Positions 21,279-30,925 of a DNA stretch of 64,000 bases are shown here, piece after piece. The DNA is from Pseudoalteromonas luteoviolacea B = ATCC 29581 (GTDB lineage: Bacteria; Pseudomonadota; Gammaproteobacteria; Enterobacterales; Alteromonadaceae), in assembly GCA_000333235.1 (NCBI GenBank), contig CAPN01000054.1, positions 62,001 to 126,000 on the forward strand. Reading direction: 5' to 3'. Positions within the stretch are counted from its first letter, which is position 1, and every line of letters begins with the position of its first letter. The translations under genes were made by a program, and so were the position numbers. The notes under the pieces were generated by a model. It was not told the DNA's origin, ran no database searches, and saw only the letters and a program-made list of their open reading frames with translations.

Positions 21279-22481
21279 GTGCAAAAAAATAAAACTCTCG
21301 GCAGCATGTTAATCGTTGCTGGCACAACCATCGGCGCTGGTATGCTCGCCTTACCAATTGCATCAGCAGGGCTAGGTTTTAGTACCGCGTTAGTTCTTAT
21401 CTTTGTCATGTGGGCATTAATGACCTACACCGCATTACTAATGCTCGAAGTACACCAACACGCAGAGCCTAACGCAACGCTTAATACCTTAGCCAAAACG
21501 TGGTTAGGGCGTCGAGGGCAAATCATTGCCAATTTTGCGATGGTATTTTTGTTCTACGCATTGTGCGCAGCGTATATCGCCGGAGGCGGTGGGCAACTGC
21601 AAAGCAAAATTAACGCGTTGTTTGGCCTTAATCTCGCCCCTCAGCTCGGCAGTATTATCTTAGCTTTACTCGTTGCCACGATTGTTACGCTTGGTACCAG
21701 TACGGTCGATAAATTAAACCGCGTTCTCTTCACCATTAAGATTATCGTGTTAGGCAGTTTATTCTTCGTTTTGACGCCCCATGTTCGCGGTCAGCATTTA
21801 CTCGACATGCCCGTTCAGCAAGGGCTTATCATTTCTGCTCTACCGGTGATTTTCACGTCGTTTGGTTTTCATGGCTCGATCCCATCCATTGTAAAATACG
21901 TTGGTTTAGACATTAAAACACTGAGAAGAGTAATGATTGCAGGAGCATCCCTCCCCTTAATCATTTATGTATTGTGGCAGCTTCTTAGCCTCGGAATATT
22001 AGGACAAGCTCAATTAATGGCTAGCAGCGGACTGTCTGGCTTTGTGCAAAGCGTTGCGACATTAGTTCACAGCGAGCAAGTTTCGACCTCTGTGTCTGTG
22101 TTTGCTGATTTAGCTTTAGCGACATCATTTTTAGGTGTTAGTTTGGGGCTATTTGATTTTTTCTCCGATACGCTGAAAAAGCAAGACGGCCATAAAGATC
22201 GGATCAAAACTGCTTGTGTCACATTTCTGCCGCCACTAGGCTTTGCCCTATTTTACCCTGAAGGATTTATCATGGCGTTAGGGTATGCTGCTATCGCCTT
22301 AGTCGTATTAGCCGTTTTTCTACCTGTGGCCATGGTACGTAAGCAGCGAAAAGCTTCACAATTTGAGGGATATCAAGTCATTGGTGGCAACATGGGACTC
22401 ATTATTGCAGCACTCTTTGGCGTGTTGATTGTCGGCTCGCAATTGCTACAAATGATAGGGCTTTTACCCACCATAGGTTAA
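21279..22481 (+). CDS. tyrP: Aromatic amino acid permease, TyrP-like (HAAAP family)
   Basis: 400 residues from a GTG preceded by AGGGG. About eleven membrane helices. The N-terminal TTIGAGMLALPIASAGLGFS and LWALMTYTALLMLEVHQH-like region (here MWALMTYTALLMLEVHQH) are very close to TyrP of enterobacteria. It would be an inner-membrane proton symporter for tyrosine or another aromatic amino acid. The perfect TyrR-like box upstream supports aromatic amino acid control. Tryptophan-specific Mtr or TnaB are related alternatives, so the substrate is not certain. Confidence 0.8.
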   Translation: MQKNKTLGSMLIVAGTTIGAGMLALPIASAGLGFSTALVLIFVMWALMTYTALLMLEVHQHAEPNATLNTLAKTWLGRRGQIIANFAMVFLFYALCAAYIAGGGGQLQSKINALFGLNLAPQLGSIILALLVATIVTLGTSTVDKLNRVLFTIKIIVLGSLFFVLTPHVRGQHLLDMPVQQGLIISALPVIFTSFGFHGSIPSIVKYVGLDIKTLRRVMIAGASLPLIIYVLWQLLSLGILGQAQLMASSGLSGFVQSVATLVHSEQVSTSVSVFADLALATSFLGVSLGLFDFFSDTLKKQDGHKDRIKTACVTFLPPLGFALFYPEGFIMALGYAAIALVVLAVFLPVAMVRKQRKASQFEGYQVIGGNMGLIIAALFGVLIVGSQLLQMIGLLPTIG

Positions 22482-22525
22482 AGATAAAGGTAAGCGATTT
22501 ATAAAAGTGGGTAAGTATAATAACG

Positions 22526-22546
22526 AAAGGGGCATAGCCCCTTTAT
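22526..22546 (+). terminator. Terminator between tyrP and the mrp operon
   Basis: AAAGGGGC (22526-22533), loop ATA, GCCCCTTT (22537-22544). The stem is symmetric with A and T flanks, so it may serve both the plus-strand permease and the minus-strand mrp operon that converge here. Confidence 0.8.
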
Positions 22547-22584
22547 TAAATTGATTGCAATAAGAATAAATTCCTTACCGTGGT

Positions 22585-22914
22585 TCAATCAGGCTCTATG
22601 TTATTTTTGCCTTTCGTTTTTTCACTGGCTGGTAACTTATGGTGAATTGCAGACTTAATTAACATATAACCACTGATAGGGGCTGTCAAAATTAAGAAAA
22701 TCGATATAAGTACTTCTTTGGCGCTAATCCCATCGACGCGAACACTAAAAAATACCATCGCGGCAGTAAGCAAACAGGCCATACCCAAAGTTGTTGCTTT
22801 AGTGGGGCCATGCAAACGCATAAAAAAGTCAGGCATTTTAACTAAGCCAATTGAACCGATTAACACAAAACTACCACCGACTAACAACAAAATAGAGATG
22901 ATTATTTCAGACAT
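22585..22914 (-). CDS. mrpG: Na+/H+ antiporter subunit G
   Basis: 109 residues from the ATG at 22914 with AGGAG close upstream; a longer frame to 22959 overlaps mrpF and is not needed. Three membrane helices with GLVKMPDFFMRLHGPTKATT (about 30-49), the signature of MnhG/MrpG. It is the last subunit gene of the operon. It belongs to the multi-subunit inner-membrane complex that exports Na+ in exchange for protons. Confidence 0.93.
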   Translation of the reverse strand: MSEIIISILLLVGGSFVLIGSIGLVKMPDFFMRLHGPTKATTLGMACLLTAAMVFFSVRVDGISAKEVLISIFLILTAPISGYMLIKSAIHHKLPASEKTKGKNNIEPD

Positions 22915-22922
22915 ATCCACTC

Positions 22923-23192
22923 CTACTCGATGATATCGCCACGTAACAGGTATTTGCATACCGCCACTGTGCTAACGAAGCCTAACATTGCAATAAGCAA
23001 TGCAGCTTCAAAATAAAGATTCGTGCCCATGTTCATTCCATAAAGAATAATAAGCGCTATTGAGTTTATATACATAGTGTCAAGTGCTAGGACTCGATCT
23101 GGTAATGACGGACCAACCACTAAGCGCCATAAACTTAATAACAAGGCTAATCCTAACATCGCAAAAACAATTAAGATAACGACATCTAACAT
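22923..23192 (-). CDS. mrpF: Na+/H+ antiporter subunit F
   Basis: 89 residues, three membrane helices. RLVVGPSLPDRVLALDTMYI is the conserved MrpF core. It overlaps mrpE by 7 bases at its start and is followed by mrpG after 8 bases. Confidence 0.94.
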   Translation of the reverse strand: MLDVVILIVFAMLGLALLLSLWRLVVGPSLPDRVLALDTMYINSIALIILYGMNMGTNLYFEAALLIAMLGFVSTVAVCKYLLRGDIIE

Positions 23193-23722
23193 TGAAAAAT
23201 CTCCTTCAACGGTGCCTCGTAACGCGACTTTATGGTTTCGATTAGCTCGGCTTCATCTTTAAGGTTGAGTACATGGATCAGCAAGTAGTATTGCTCAGGC
23301 TCTTCCCCCGGTGCTAGCGATTCTGCCCACGGAAATACCTCCGCACTCACTGTGCCTGGTGTTAATGACACCGTACTTGCTAGAATTGTGATAGGCATAG
23401 CTTCTTTTAGATCAAGTGGCACTTTTACAAAGGCTGGATTTAGCTTTTTATTAGGACCCAGTATCAGGATTGCCACTTGTAAATTTGCCGTAATAATATC
23501 AAATAATACCAATCCTAAATGGCGAAATGCCAAACCGGGTCTCAAGATAAGTGGTTGTGGAGTTCGAAATGGCAGCGTGATGAGCGGGATAACCACGGCT
23601 AATACTGCACCTAGGATTAAATGGCCAGCTGAAACACTGTTGTTTAATAATAACCACACGGCAAATAATAAGAAGCTACGAAAAGGAGTCGGTAGCCAAC
23701 GAAAACGGGATTCTACTCGCAT
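23186..23722 (-). CDS. mrpE: Na+/H+ antiporter subunit E
   Basis: 178 residues, with N-terminal membrane helices and a cytosolic C-terminal domain. The segment ITILASTVSLTPGTVSAEV (about 108-126) is characteristic of MrpE. Its start overlaps the mrpD stop by one base. Confidence 0.94.
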   Translation of the reverse strand: MRVESRFRWLPTPFRSFLLFAVWLLLNNSVSAGHLILGAVLAVVIPLITLPFRTPQPLILRPGLAFRHLGLVLFDIITANLQVAILILGPNKKLNPAFVKVPLDLKEAMPITILASTVSLTPGTVSAEVFPWAESLAPGEEPEQYYLLIHVLNLKDEAELIETIKSRYEAPLKEIFQC

Positions 23723-25239
23723 TAATTCGCTCCTTTTAATACTAAATTCGTCATCGCGTCGTAGTTATGTAACCACTTTGCTGCATCAATACTAACTTCG
23801 GTAGCCATACCTGCAAAAATCACTAACAGTGGTGAAACAAGTATCAACAACCAAACCGCAATCACCTGCTTCGACGTCGCGTTTTCTATTGTACTATTGC
23901 ATTGTTCCTTAACGGTACGCTTCCAAAAAACGGTCGCCCCTGCTCGAGATAGTGCAACCAACACGGCAAAACTAGCTAATAGATAAACAGGCCAAAATAC
24001 CAGCGCATGATTTGCTTCAAACGTGGCGTTTAATAACCATAATTTACTAACAAAACCTGAAAAAGGTGGCATACCTACAACAGTCAATGCTGCAAATAAA
24101 AACGCAAGGCCTAGGACTTTTTCTTGATTAACACCACGTCCAGCTGTAATTCGGTCTAAGACCTTACCACGCTGACGTGAAATTAAATCGGCTAACAAAA
24201 ACAGAGCCGCTGACACTATGGTTGAATGCACCATATAGTAGATTGCAGCAGAAGTCGCTTCTTCTGTTTGTACTGCAACTAATGCGACAAGTGTGCCTAC
24301 TGAGACAATGACAAGATTTGCCGACATTCGACGGAGATCTTGGCTAGCTAATACACCGAGAGCGCCGACGACAATAGTAATAATTGCCAAACCCCACAGC
24401 CAACTTTGTGCCATATGAGATAACTCACCCGCATGCTCGCCAAAAATTAGTGTATACACGCGCATCATTGAGTAAACCCCAACTTTGGTCATAATCGCAA
24501 ACATGGCCCCGACTACAGGTGTTGCTGATGCATAGGTGCTTGGTAACCAAAGGTGAAGAGGCAATAATGCCGCTTTTAAAGCAAAAACCACAAGCAATAA
24601 CAGACCACCTATTTTCGCTAAATAAACATCATCGCCTGTCAACTGACCCACTTTCACTGCCATATCGGCCATGTTTAATGTGCCCGTCACTCCATACATA
24701 ATACCAAGTGCAATTAAGAATACCGCTGAGCCGACCAAGTTCATAATGACATACTGCAACGCTGCGCGCGTGGTGTGCTTGTCTGCGTTGTGCATCAATA
24801 AAGAATATGAAGCGATAAGCAGCACTTCAAAGAAAACGAATAGATTGAACGCGTCACCCGTCAAAAACGCACCATTGACGCCTAATACTAAGAAGTGCAG
24901 CAAAGGATGAAAGAAACTGCCCTTCTCATCATCACCCGACACGCTATAAAGTGCGCAAATAAACGCTAAAAATGACGTTAATGTGGTTAATAGTGAAGCA
25001 AGTGGATCAGCCACTAATACGATACCAAACGGTGCTTGCCAGTTACCTACGGCGTAAACAATTGGACTGTCGTTTGACACAGTGAAAAACAATAAGCCAC
25101 AAATTAATGTAATGGCCCCAGACATTAAAACCGAGACAATACGTCGTACGCGAACATTTTTCCCGCACGGTGGCATCAACATAACAATACCAGCTAACAT
25201 CGGAAGTAAAACTGGTAGAGCAACTAAATGTTCGAACAT
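23722..25239 (-). CDS. mrpD: Na+/H+ antiporter subunit D
   Basis: 505 residues, about 14 membrane helices, homologous to the NuoM/NuoN proton-channel subunits of complex I. Visible landmarks are the conserved Glu in FVFFEVLLIASYSL and the Lys region ALKAALLPLHLWLPSTYASA. It forms, with MrpA, the ion-translocating core. It overlaps mrpC by one base. Confidence 0.95.
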   Translation of the reverse strand: MFEHLVALPVLLPMLAGIVMLMPPCGKNVRVRRIVSVLMSGAITLICGLLFFTVSNDSPIVYAVGNWQAPFGIVLVADPLASLLTTLTSFLAFICALYSVSGDDEKGSFFHPLLHFLVLGVNGAFLTGDAFNLFVFFEVLLIASYSLLMHNADKHTTRAALQYVIMNLVGSAVFLIALGIMYGVTGTLNMADMAVKVGQLTGDDVYLAKIGGLLLLVVFALKAALLPLHLWLPSTYASATPVVGAMFAIMTKVGVYSMMRVYTLIFGEHAGELSHMAQSWLWGLAIITIVVGALGVLASQDLRRMSANLVIVSVGTLVALVAVQTEEATSAAIYYMVHSTIVSAALFLLADLISRQRGKVLDRITAGRGVNQEKVLGLAFLFAALTVVGMPPFSGFVSKLWLLNATFEANHALVFWPVYLLASFAVLVALSRAGATVFWKRTVKEQCNSTIENATSKQVIAVWLLILVSPLLVIFAGMATEVSIDAAKWLHNYDAMTNLVLKGAN

Positions 25240-25595
25240 TAAGACTTCCTACCTTTCTTCGTTGGTTTTGGTGTAGGCACTATTCCATTTACATGATCAT
25301 TGCCAAGGTCCGCTCGAGCTCGGATCGCGAGGATCACGACAAATGCCGTCATTGCAAAGCCAATTACTATTGCAGTCAGCACAAGAGCTTGCGGCAACGG
25401 ATCGGCATAGGCCTCGCGCGTCCCTAAAACTACCGCTTGGTTAAGGCTCAATCGACCGGAAGCAAAAAGCATTAAGTTGACCGCGTAAGATAACATCGTT
25501 AAGCCAAGCACAACCGGAAAAGTTCGCGCTCGTAGGATAAGAAATACACCGCATGCAACGAGCAACCCGACGCTTGATGAATACAATAGTTCCAT
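25239..25595 (-). CDS. mrpC: Na+/H+ antiporter subunit C
   Basis: 118 residues, three membrane helices, homologous to NuoK. The segment DPLPQALVLTAIVIGFAMTA (about 65-84) is the signature of MrpC. It overlaps the neighbouring genes by one base on each side, indicating tight translational coupling. Confidence 0.95.
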   Translation of the reverse strand: MELLYSSSVGLLVACGVFLILRARTFPVVLGLTMLSYAVNLMLFASGRLSLNQAVVLGTREAYADPLPQALVLTAIVIGFAMTAFVVILAIRARADLGNDHVNGIVPTPKPTKKGRKS

Positions 25596-28387
25596 TACGC
25601 CTCCTTACCTTTTGTTATCGCTTGTGTCGTTAATTTACCTAAGCTTGCTAAAATCATCATGGTCGCGCCAACTACAGTGATATACACACCTAAATCAAAC
25701 AACATGGCACTAGCTAATTCAATCTGCCCAACCAATGGGAGGTCAAAATAATCAAACCAACTCGTTAAGAAAGGCCTACCAAAGAACCAACTCCCTAAAC
25801 CCGTTGCCATTGCGATTGCGATACCGGATGCGATTATCTTGCGATAATTCGCGGTAAAGCGTTCAGATATCCATTTAGAACCATGGGCGATGTACTGCAA
25901 AATAAATGCGATCGCCGTCACAAGACCGGCTATAAATCCACCGCCAGGTAAATTATGCCCACGAAGGAATATGTACACCGACACTAATAGCGCCAGTGGC
26001 AAGAGCGCTTGAGAAATAGTAGCTAATAGCAACGGATAACGTTCTTTCGCCCAAGGACGACCTTCACCATCACAAGAAGGCATAAAGAGTGGTAAATTGA
26101 TTAATAACTTAAAAATTCCGAGTGCTGCAATACCAAGCACAGTGATTTCACCTAACGTGTCAAAGCCACGGAAATCAACCAAGATAACATTCACCACATT
26201 TGTACCACCGCCGCCGGTCTTTGCATTCGCCACAAAGAAATCCGATATCGAAGATAGAGGGCGAGTCACCAAGGCATAGCAAATACTGCCAACCACAACA
26301 CCGATTGAACTGGCGATAAATAAATCTCGCAACACTCGCAGCGAACTTGATTCTTTTGGCGTAGTTTGTGGTAAGAAAAACAGCGCAAGCATTAATAACA
26401 CGACCGTTACCACTTCTACGGTTAGCTGGGTAAGCGCAAGATCGGGTGCCGAAAAGCGAGTAAACGCAACTGAAACCATTAATCCAACAATTGAGATCAA
26501 AATTAACGATACGATCCGCTGACGATGCCAAATGACCGTTCCAAGCGCACCTACCATAAGCAGTGCCGCACCAATACCAACATGTATGTCAATTTCTGTT
26601 GGCTGTTTATTACCTACAAGTTGATGCATTTCAAACAACGGCCAACCTGCTGCGAGCAATACTACTAAGAACATTAACAATAAATATCGCTGTAATGAGC
26701 CGTTTTCAATTGCATTAATTTTTTCACGGCTCCAGTCCATTAATCCATAAATGAACGTTTCAAACATGTACTTTGCGTTTACCGGAGGCAAGGATGCTTG
26801 GAATTGGAACAAGTACTTTCGCTGAGTATAAATCACCAAGCCACCACACACCGCCAGTGCGCTCATCAGTAACGGTAGGTTAAAACCATGCCAAATCGCG
26901 ACATGAAACTCCGGTGCATTGCCACCTAATACACTTGAAGAGGCGACTTGCAAAATATCATCAACAATTAAATTGGGGAACATACCGACGAGTAAACATA
27001 AGGCAACCAAAATTTCGATTGGCACGCGCATATATCTCGGTGCCTCGTGCGGTTCTTTTGGCAAATCAATTGGTTGCCCATTAAAGAATACATCGTGAAT
27101 AAAACGAGCGGAATAGGCCACAGAAAATGCCCCTGCAATCGTTGCAAGTACTGGAATAAGCCAAGACATTGAACCCAACAACTGCTGATGCAGCGTCTCT
27201 GCAAAGAACATTTCCTTAGATAGGAAACCGTTTAGTAACGGAACACCTGCCATCGCCGCAGCTGCAACCATAGCCAGCGTTGCGGTATAAGGCATAAATT
27301 GCCACATACCATTAAGTTTACGCATGTCGCGCGTGCCTGTTTCATGGTCAATAATACCTGTAGCCATAAACAGAGAAGCTTTAAAAGTCGCATGGTTTAC
27401 AATATGAAACACAGCCGCAACGGTAGCAAGTTCGGTATCTAAACCAAGCAACAAGGTAATTAAGCCCAAGTGACTGATCGTTGAAAACGCAAGCAGCCCT
27501 TTCAAGTCATGCTTAAAGAGCGCGACATACGCACCAATTAACAACGTAATGAGCCCTGTGAGCCCAACGAGAATAAACCACAGCTCAGTTCCTGCCAATG
27601 CCGGATAAAAGCGCGCTAATAAGAATATGCCTGCTTTAACCATAGTAGCAGAGTGCAAGTAAGCACTTACTGGTGTAGGTGCTGCCATGGCGTGGGGAAG
27701 CCAAAAATGGAACGGGAACTGTGCCGATTTAGTAAATGCTCCGAGTAACACTAAAACTAAAACGACTTCATATAGATGATGCTCTTGGATGAGCTCACGA
27801 TTTTGTAAAATAACGTCTAAATTATAGCTTCCTACAATATTACCAATAAGTAGTAGGCCTGCAAGTAGTGCAAGGCCGCCACCTCCGGTGATCGCTAACG
27901 CCATTCGAGCACCGTTACGTGCTTCTGATTTATGATTCCAATAACTAATCAACAAAAATGAACTGACACTGGTCAATTCCCAGAAAACCCAAAGTTGAAC
28001 GACGTTATTCGATAACACGATCCCTAACATCGCCGTCATAAATAACAATAAATAACAGTAAAGCTTGGCCATCGAGTCTTGTTGACTCAAATAATACCGT
28101 GCATAGAACAGGATTAAACACCCTATCCCCAAAATAAGAAAAACGAACAGTAAAGCGAGACCGTCAAATCGGAAGGATAACTCAACACCAAGAGCGGGGA
28201 TCCAATCAAGTGAATAACGGACCACTTGTCCATCAAAAACATCTGTTGCTAAATTTGCACTTAGTACCAAAGCAATGATGGGCATAGATAGAGCTACAGC
28301 CGTCAATTTATTGCGACTGAGGTGGCCTAACATTGATGTTACTAAGCTGCCAATCAAGGATAACAAGGGTATCCAAAGCAATGCCAT
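25595..28387 (-). CDS. mrpA: Na+/H+ antiporter subunit A fused to subunit B
   Basis: 930 residues. The NuoL-like part (about 1-560) has [15 protein letters not shown] and [21 protein letters not shown] middle membrane region is followed by the MrpB-type domain at the C-terminus (about 780-925) with [17 protein letters not shown]. MrpA and MrpB are separate in Bacillus; the fusion is common in proteobacteria, which explains the lack of a separate mrpB. It heads the operon mrpAB-C-D-E-F-G. The complex exports Na+ and supports pH and salt homeostasis. Confidence 0.95.
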   Translation of the reverse strand: MALLWIPLLSLIGSLVTSMLGHLSRNKLTAVALSMPIIALVLSANLATDVFDGQVVRYSLDWIPALGVELSFRFDGLALLFVFLILGIGCLILFYARYYLSQQDSMAKLYCYLLLFMTAMLGIVLSNNVVQLWVFWELTSVSSFLLISYWNHKSEARNGARMALAITGGGGLALLAGLLLIGNIVGSYNLDVILQNRELIQEHHLYEVVLVLVLLGAFTKSAQFPFHFWLPHAMAAPTPVSAYLHSATMVKAGIFLLARFYPALAGTELWFILVGLTGLITLLIGAYVALFKHDLKGLLAFSTISHLGLITLLLGLDTELATVAAVFHIVNHATFKASLFMATGIIDHETGTRDMRKLNGMWQFMPYTATLAMVAAAAMAGVPLLNGFLSKEMFFAETLHQQLLGSMSWLIPVLATIAGAFSVAYSARFIHDVFFNGQPIDLPKEPHEAPRYMRVPIEILVALCLLVGMFPNLIVDDILQVASSSVLGGNAPEFHVAIWHGFNLPLLMSALAVCGGLVIYTQRKYLFQFQASLPPVNAKYMFETFIYGLMDWSREKINAIENGSLQRYLLLMFLVVLLAAGWPLFEMHQLVGNKQPTEIDIHVGIGAALLMVGALGTVIWHRQRIVSLILISIVGLMVSVAFTRFSAPDLALTQLTVEVVTVVLLMLALFFLPQTTPKESSSLRVLRDLFIASSIGVVVGSICYALVTRPLSSISDFFVANAKTGGGGTNVVNVILVDFRGFDTLGEITVLGIAALGIFKLLINLPLFMPSCDGEGRPWAKERYPLLLATISQALLPLALLVSVYIFLRGHNLPGGGFIAGLVTAIAFILQYIAHGSKWISERFTANYRKIIASGIAIAMATGLGSWFFGRPFLTSWFDYFDLPLVGQIELASAMLFDLGVYITVVGATMMILASLGKLTTQAITKGKEA

Positions 28388-28834
28388 AAAACCTACCTTA
28401 TTCTTATAGTAAACCGCACGAACACCGCATAACCAACAGGTCTTCGCGAGGTTTTCCTTGCCTGTATTACAGCAATTATGATAATTCCACTCTCGATTTA
28501 AAGTAACCTATTTTACTTTCACTACATTAGAAGCTTTTCATTTAGAACAGATAAATAGAAAACTAACTAAGTACTTTAAGACAGCTATTAGGACTTAAAC
28601 GACTTTACAAAAATTACCTAATTTGTATTACAAGCTTATAAATTGCTTGTGTTTTTTCAAGCATAACGACAACTGTTATACTGTAAACTTGCTACCTTTG
28701 TCTAGTTAAAGGGCTTCTACTTGCTGCAAAAGCAATCAGCATTAACAAGCTGTTGAGCCTTCTTTAATAGCTATTTTATCTTTCATCGGACTTTTTACTT
28801 TTATTTACTTTTGTGATATTGCTCGAAATTCATC
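28388..28834. other. 447-base spacer upstream of the mrp operon
   Basis: A/T-rich with no coding region. It must contain the mrp promoter on the minus strand, but no clear -35/-10 pair stood out. CAAGC (28631), GCTTG (28645) and CAAGC (28658) alternate so that two mutually exclusive small hairpins could form around a run of six T. This may be chance. Confidence 0.3.
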
Positions 28835-29953
28835 CTATTTACTCGATAGCAGCGGGCTGACTGAGCCTGTATGTATAATTGCATTTATCCATAATTGTCG
28901 GTATTCATCCGATAACTCAATAGCTTGGTATTCAAGCTTAGTCCATTTCTCTGAAGGCCGATATGAATTATAAATGCCATCGCGGCAGCTCTGGCTTTTA
29001 TGCCACCCTTGGGGCGCATCTTTCGCGTTACCTACAAATAAATTTGGCGCAATTAAGCCCGGTGTAGAGCATCGATGAATTGCTTTTTCTTTTGAAAAAG
29101 GATATTCATCTTCAAATCCCTGAAAATGCATAAGCTCATGAATTAGTACATTATAATTACTATTTTTATTCAAGGTCATGACCTTTTGCTTTACGTTTGC
29201 AAGACCTTGTTTAGTGATGACGATAGCAAAATCAAATTTATTTAAGTGACGCATAACGTCAGGTTCAAATTCGCACGTTGCAAAGCCCTGAGTATCTAAG
29301 CCACAAGCAGCCTTGGCATTAAGGAAAGTTGGTTTAGAAAAACAATACGCCCCGTCAAAAGGCTCTGGATTTTCACCAAAAGATTTAAGTAATGATTCGG
29401 CATGATTAAGCGAGCTCAGATCCTCGCCCAAGACGACAACATTAAAAATGCAGTTGGATTGTTGATAACGCGGTAAAGACAACGAAAAGCGATCCACTAA
29501 AAAATCTGGTAATTCTCTTATCTCATGCCCTTTTTGAAGCGAAAGCACTTGCTTAACTAATCCTGTTTGCGTTGCTATATCAGGAAGCGCATCAAGATAA
29601 TTGGTCAGCTCATTATCGAAGAGCCATTGAACAAACTTTTTTTGGTCATGAGCCGTCCAAGCCGGCATAAACTGGGCTAAAAATAGTTCAGCATCACGTT
29701 TTTTGTTTTGTACTAGATAAAGCTTGGCAAGATAACGTTGAGCTGAAAATACGCCAAATTCACTCAGCTGGGCTAATGTAGCCGAAGATAAATTCGCAAA
29801 AGAAATAGGCTCAGAAAGCTGAAAGTAAACCAACGGTTGTTTTTGCAGTGTTTCAGATACGGAAGAGTTGAATGCGGCTTGGTGCACATGTGTACTTTTC
29901 ACTAACACCAAGCTTATTACAGCAACGATAATAGAGAAGGCGTTAGCCCTCAC
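28835..29953 (-). CDS. Secreted protein with an HExxH zinc-protease motif
   Basis: 372 residues. A hydrophobic N-terminus (about 5-20) suggests a signal peptide or anchor. The middle has no family that I recognise. Near residue 270 is HELMHFQGFEDEY, which fits HExxHxxGxxDEY, a zinc-peptidase signature resembling the M64/metzincin type (H, E, H plus a downstream Asp). Several Cys (SNCIFNV, CGLDTQGFATCEFE, HRC, QSCRDG) could form disulfides in the periplasm. It overlaps the nlpI 3' end by 11 bases and is therefore probably co-transcribed with it. NlpI is an adaptor for the protease Prc, so a functional link is tempting but unproven. Confidence 0.6.
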   Translation of the reverse strand: MRANAFSIIVAVISLVLVKSTHVHQAAFNSSVSETLQKQPLVYFQLSEPISFANLSSATLAQLSEFGVFSAQRYLAKLYLVQNKKRDAELFLAQFMPAWTAHDQKKFVQWLFDNELTNYLDALPDIATQTGLVKQVLSLQKGHEIRELPDFLVDRFSLSLPRYQQSNCIFNVVVLGEDLSSLNHAESLLKSFGENPEPFDGAYCFSKPTFLNAKAACGLDTQGFATCEFEPDVMRHLNKFDFAIVITKQGLANVKQKVMTLNKNSNYNVLIHELMHFQGFEDEYPFSKEKAIHRCSTPGLIAPNLFVGNAKDAPQGWHKSQSCRDGIYNSYRPSEKWTKLEYQAIELSDEYRQLWINAIIHTGSVSPLLSSK

Positions 29954-30821
29954 TTTGTGCCCTCATTATATCCAGTTCTAGGCGAGCATATTTATGTTCA
30001 ACAAATTCGTAAACATTTGTTGCGATGGCCAACTTAAAAAAGTCGATTGCAACCCCCTGCTCACCGCGTGCTTGATACAGTTTCGCTAAATAGAAATACG
30101 CTTCACATAACCGCTCAGCATACATTTGCTGAGAATCCACTCCCTCTTGAATATTTGCGAGGAAATCACCTTCTTTTAAGTTCCCTAAATACAAATCAAC
30201 AATTTGAGAACCCCAGTTTGTATCATCCAAATTTGCTCGGTTAGCTCTTAGCGTTGCTATTGCATCTGAATCGTTGAGTAGACTTTGCGCTAAATATAAC
30301 CAAAGTGCACGGTATGGATCATTAGGAGAATGACTTAAAAACGTCGAAAAATCTTTTTGTGCAAGATCGGGCCGCTCGCCATAATAAAGCGCAATACCTC
30401 TGTTTAAGTAGGCGAAGTCATGTTGCTCATTGAGTTCAATCACGGCATCAAACATTTCATAAGCTTGTTCATATTGCTGCAGAAGTGTGTTGTGGATCCC
30501 TAAAAAGTTATACACTTCCGCCAAATCTGGTTTCATTTTTACAGCGCGATTAAAATCAATACGCGCGAGGGTCGTTAAACCTAAACTGTCATATAGCACA
30601 CCACGGTCATACAATAATTGTGCTTGTTGATCTGCCGGCAGCTCAGCTCGACTTAATATTTCTGAAAAGCGTGCGATCGCTATTTCATTTCGATAATCCG
30701 CAGGAAGCGGCACGCCAAATGGCACATTAAGGACAGGTTGCGCCTGAGGCGATATAGTGCTTTGACATCCTGTCATGATGGTCAGCAGGCCAATGGCAAA
30801 TAATAAACGATTTAGCTTCAT
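29943..30821 (-). CDS. nlpI: TPR lipoprotein NlpI
   Basis: 292 residues with lipobox TIMTGC and several tetratricopeptide repeats (about 60-190), including AEVYNFLGIHNTLLQQYEQA and AYLNRGIALYYGERPDLAQK. The position directly after pnp is the same as in E. coli. NlpI is an outer-membrane lipoprotein that scaffolds peptidoglycan hydrolases and presents MepS to the protease Prc. A terminator separates it from pnp, so some transcripts end before it. Confidence 0.93.
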   Translation of the reverse strand: MKLNRLLFAIGLLTIMTGCQSTISPQAQPVLNVPFGVPLPADYRNEIAIARFSEILSRAELPADQQAQLLYDRGVLYDSLGLTTLARIDFNRAVKMKPDLAEVYNFLGIHNTLLQQYEQAYEMFDAVIELNEQHDFAYLNRGIALYYGERPDLAQKDFSTFLSHSPNDPYRALWLYLAQSLLNDSDAIATLRANRANLDDTNWGSQIVDLYLGNLKEGDFLANIQEGVDSQQMYAERLCEAYFYLAKLYQARGEQGVAIDFFKLAIATNVYEFVEHKYARLELDIMRAQSEG

Positions 30822-30872
30822 AAACTCCTCAAGCTCTAATTTAGCGCATCTGACGCTAGCTTGATTAAACCA

Positions 30873-30900
30873 TAAAAAAAGGGGCTAAGCAGCCCCTCTT
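30873..30900 (-). terminator. Terminator after pnp
   Basis: GGGGCT (30881-30886), loop AAGC, AGCCCC (30891-30896), with eight A on the plus strand, which is the T run on the minus strand. It lies about 30 bases past the pnp stop and upstream of nlpI. Confidence 0.92.
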
Positions 30901-30925
30901 TCAATAAACTGATGTTAATTCAGTC

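Noticed and set aside
23352..23795. 147-codon plus-strand frame opposite mrpE and mrpD
   Set aside because: Antisense to the well-supported antiporter genes.
28631..28662. Alternating CAAGC/GCTTG hairpins
   Set aside because: Short stems and no gene or conserved context; likely chance, mentioned only as part of the spacer.
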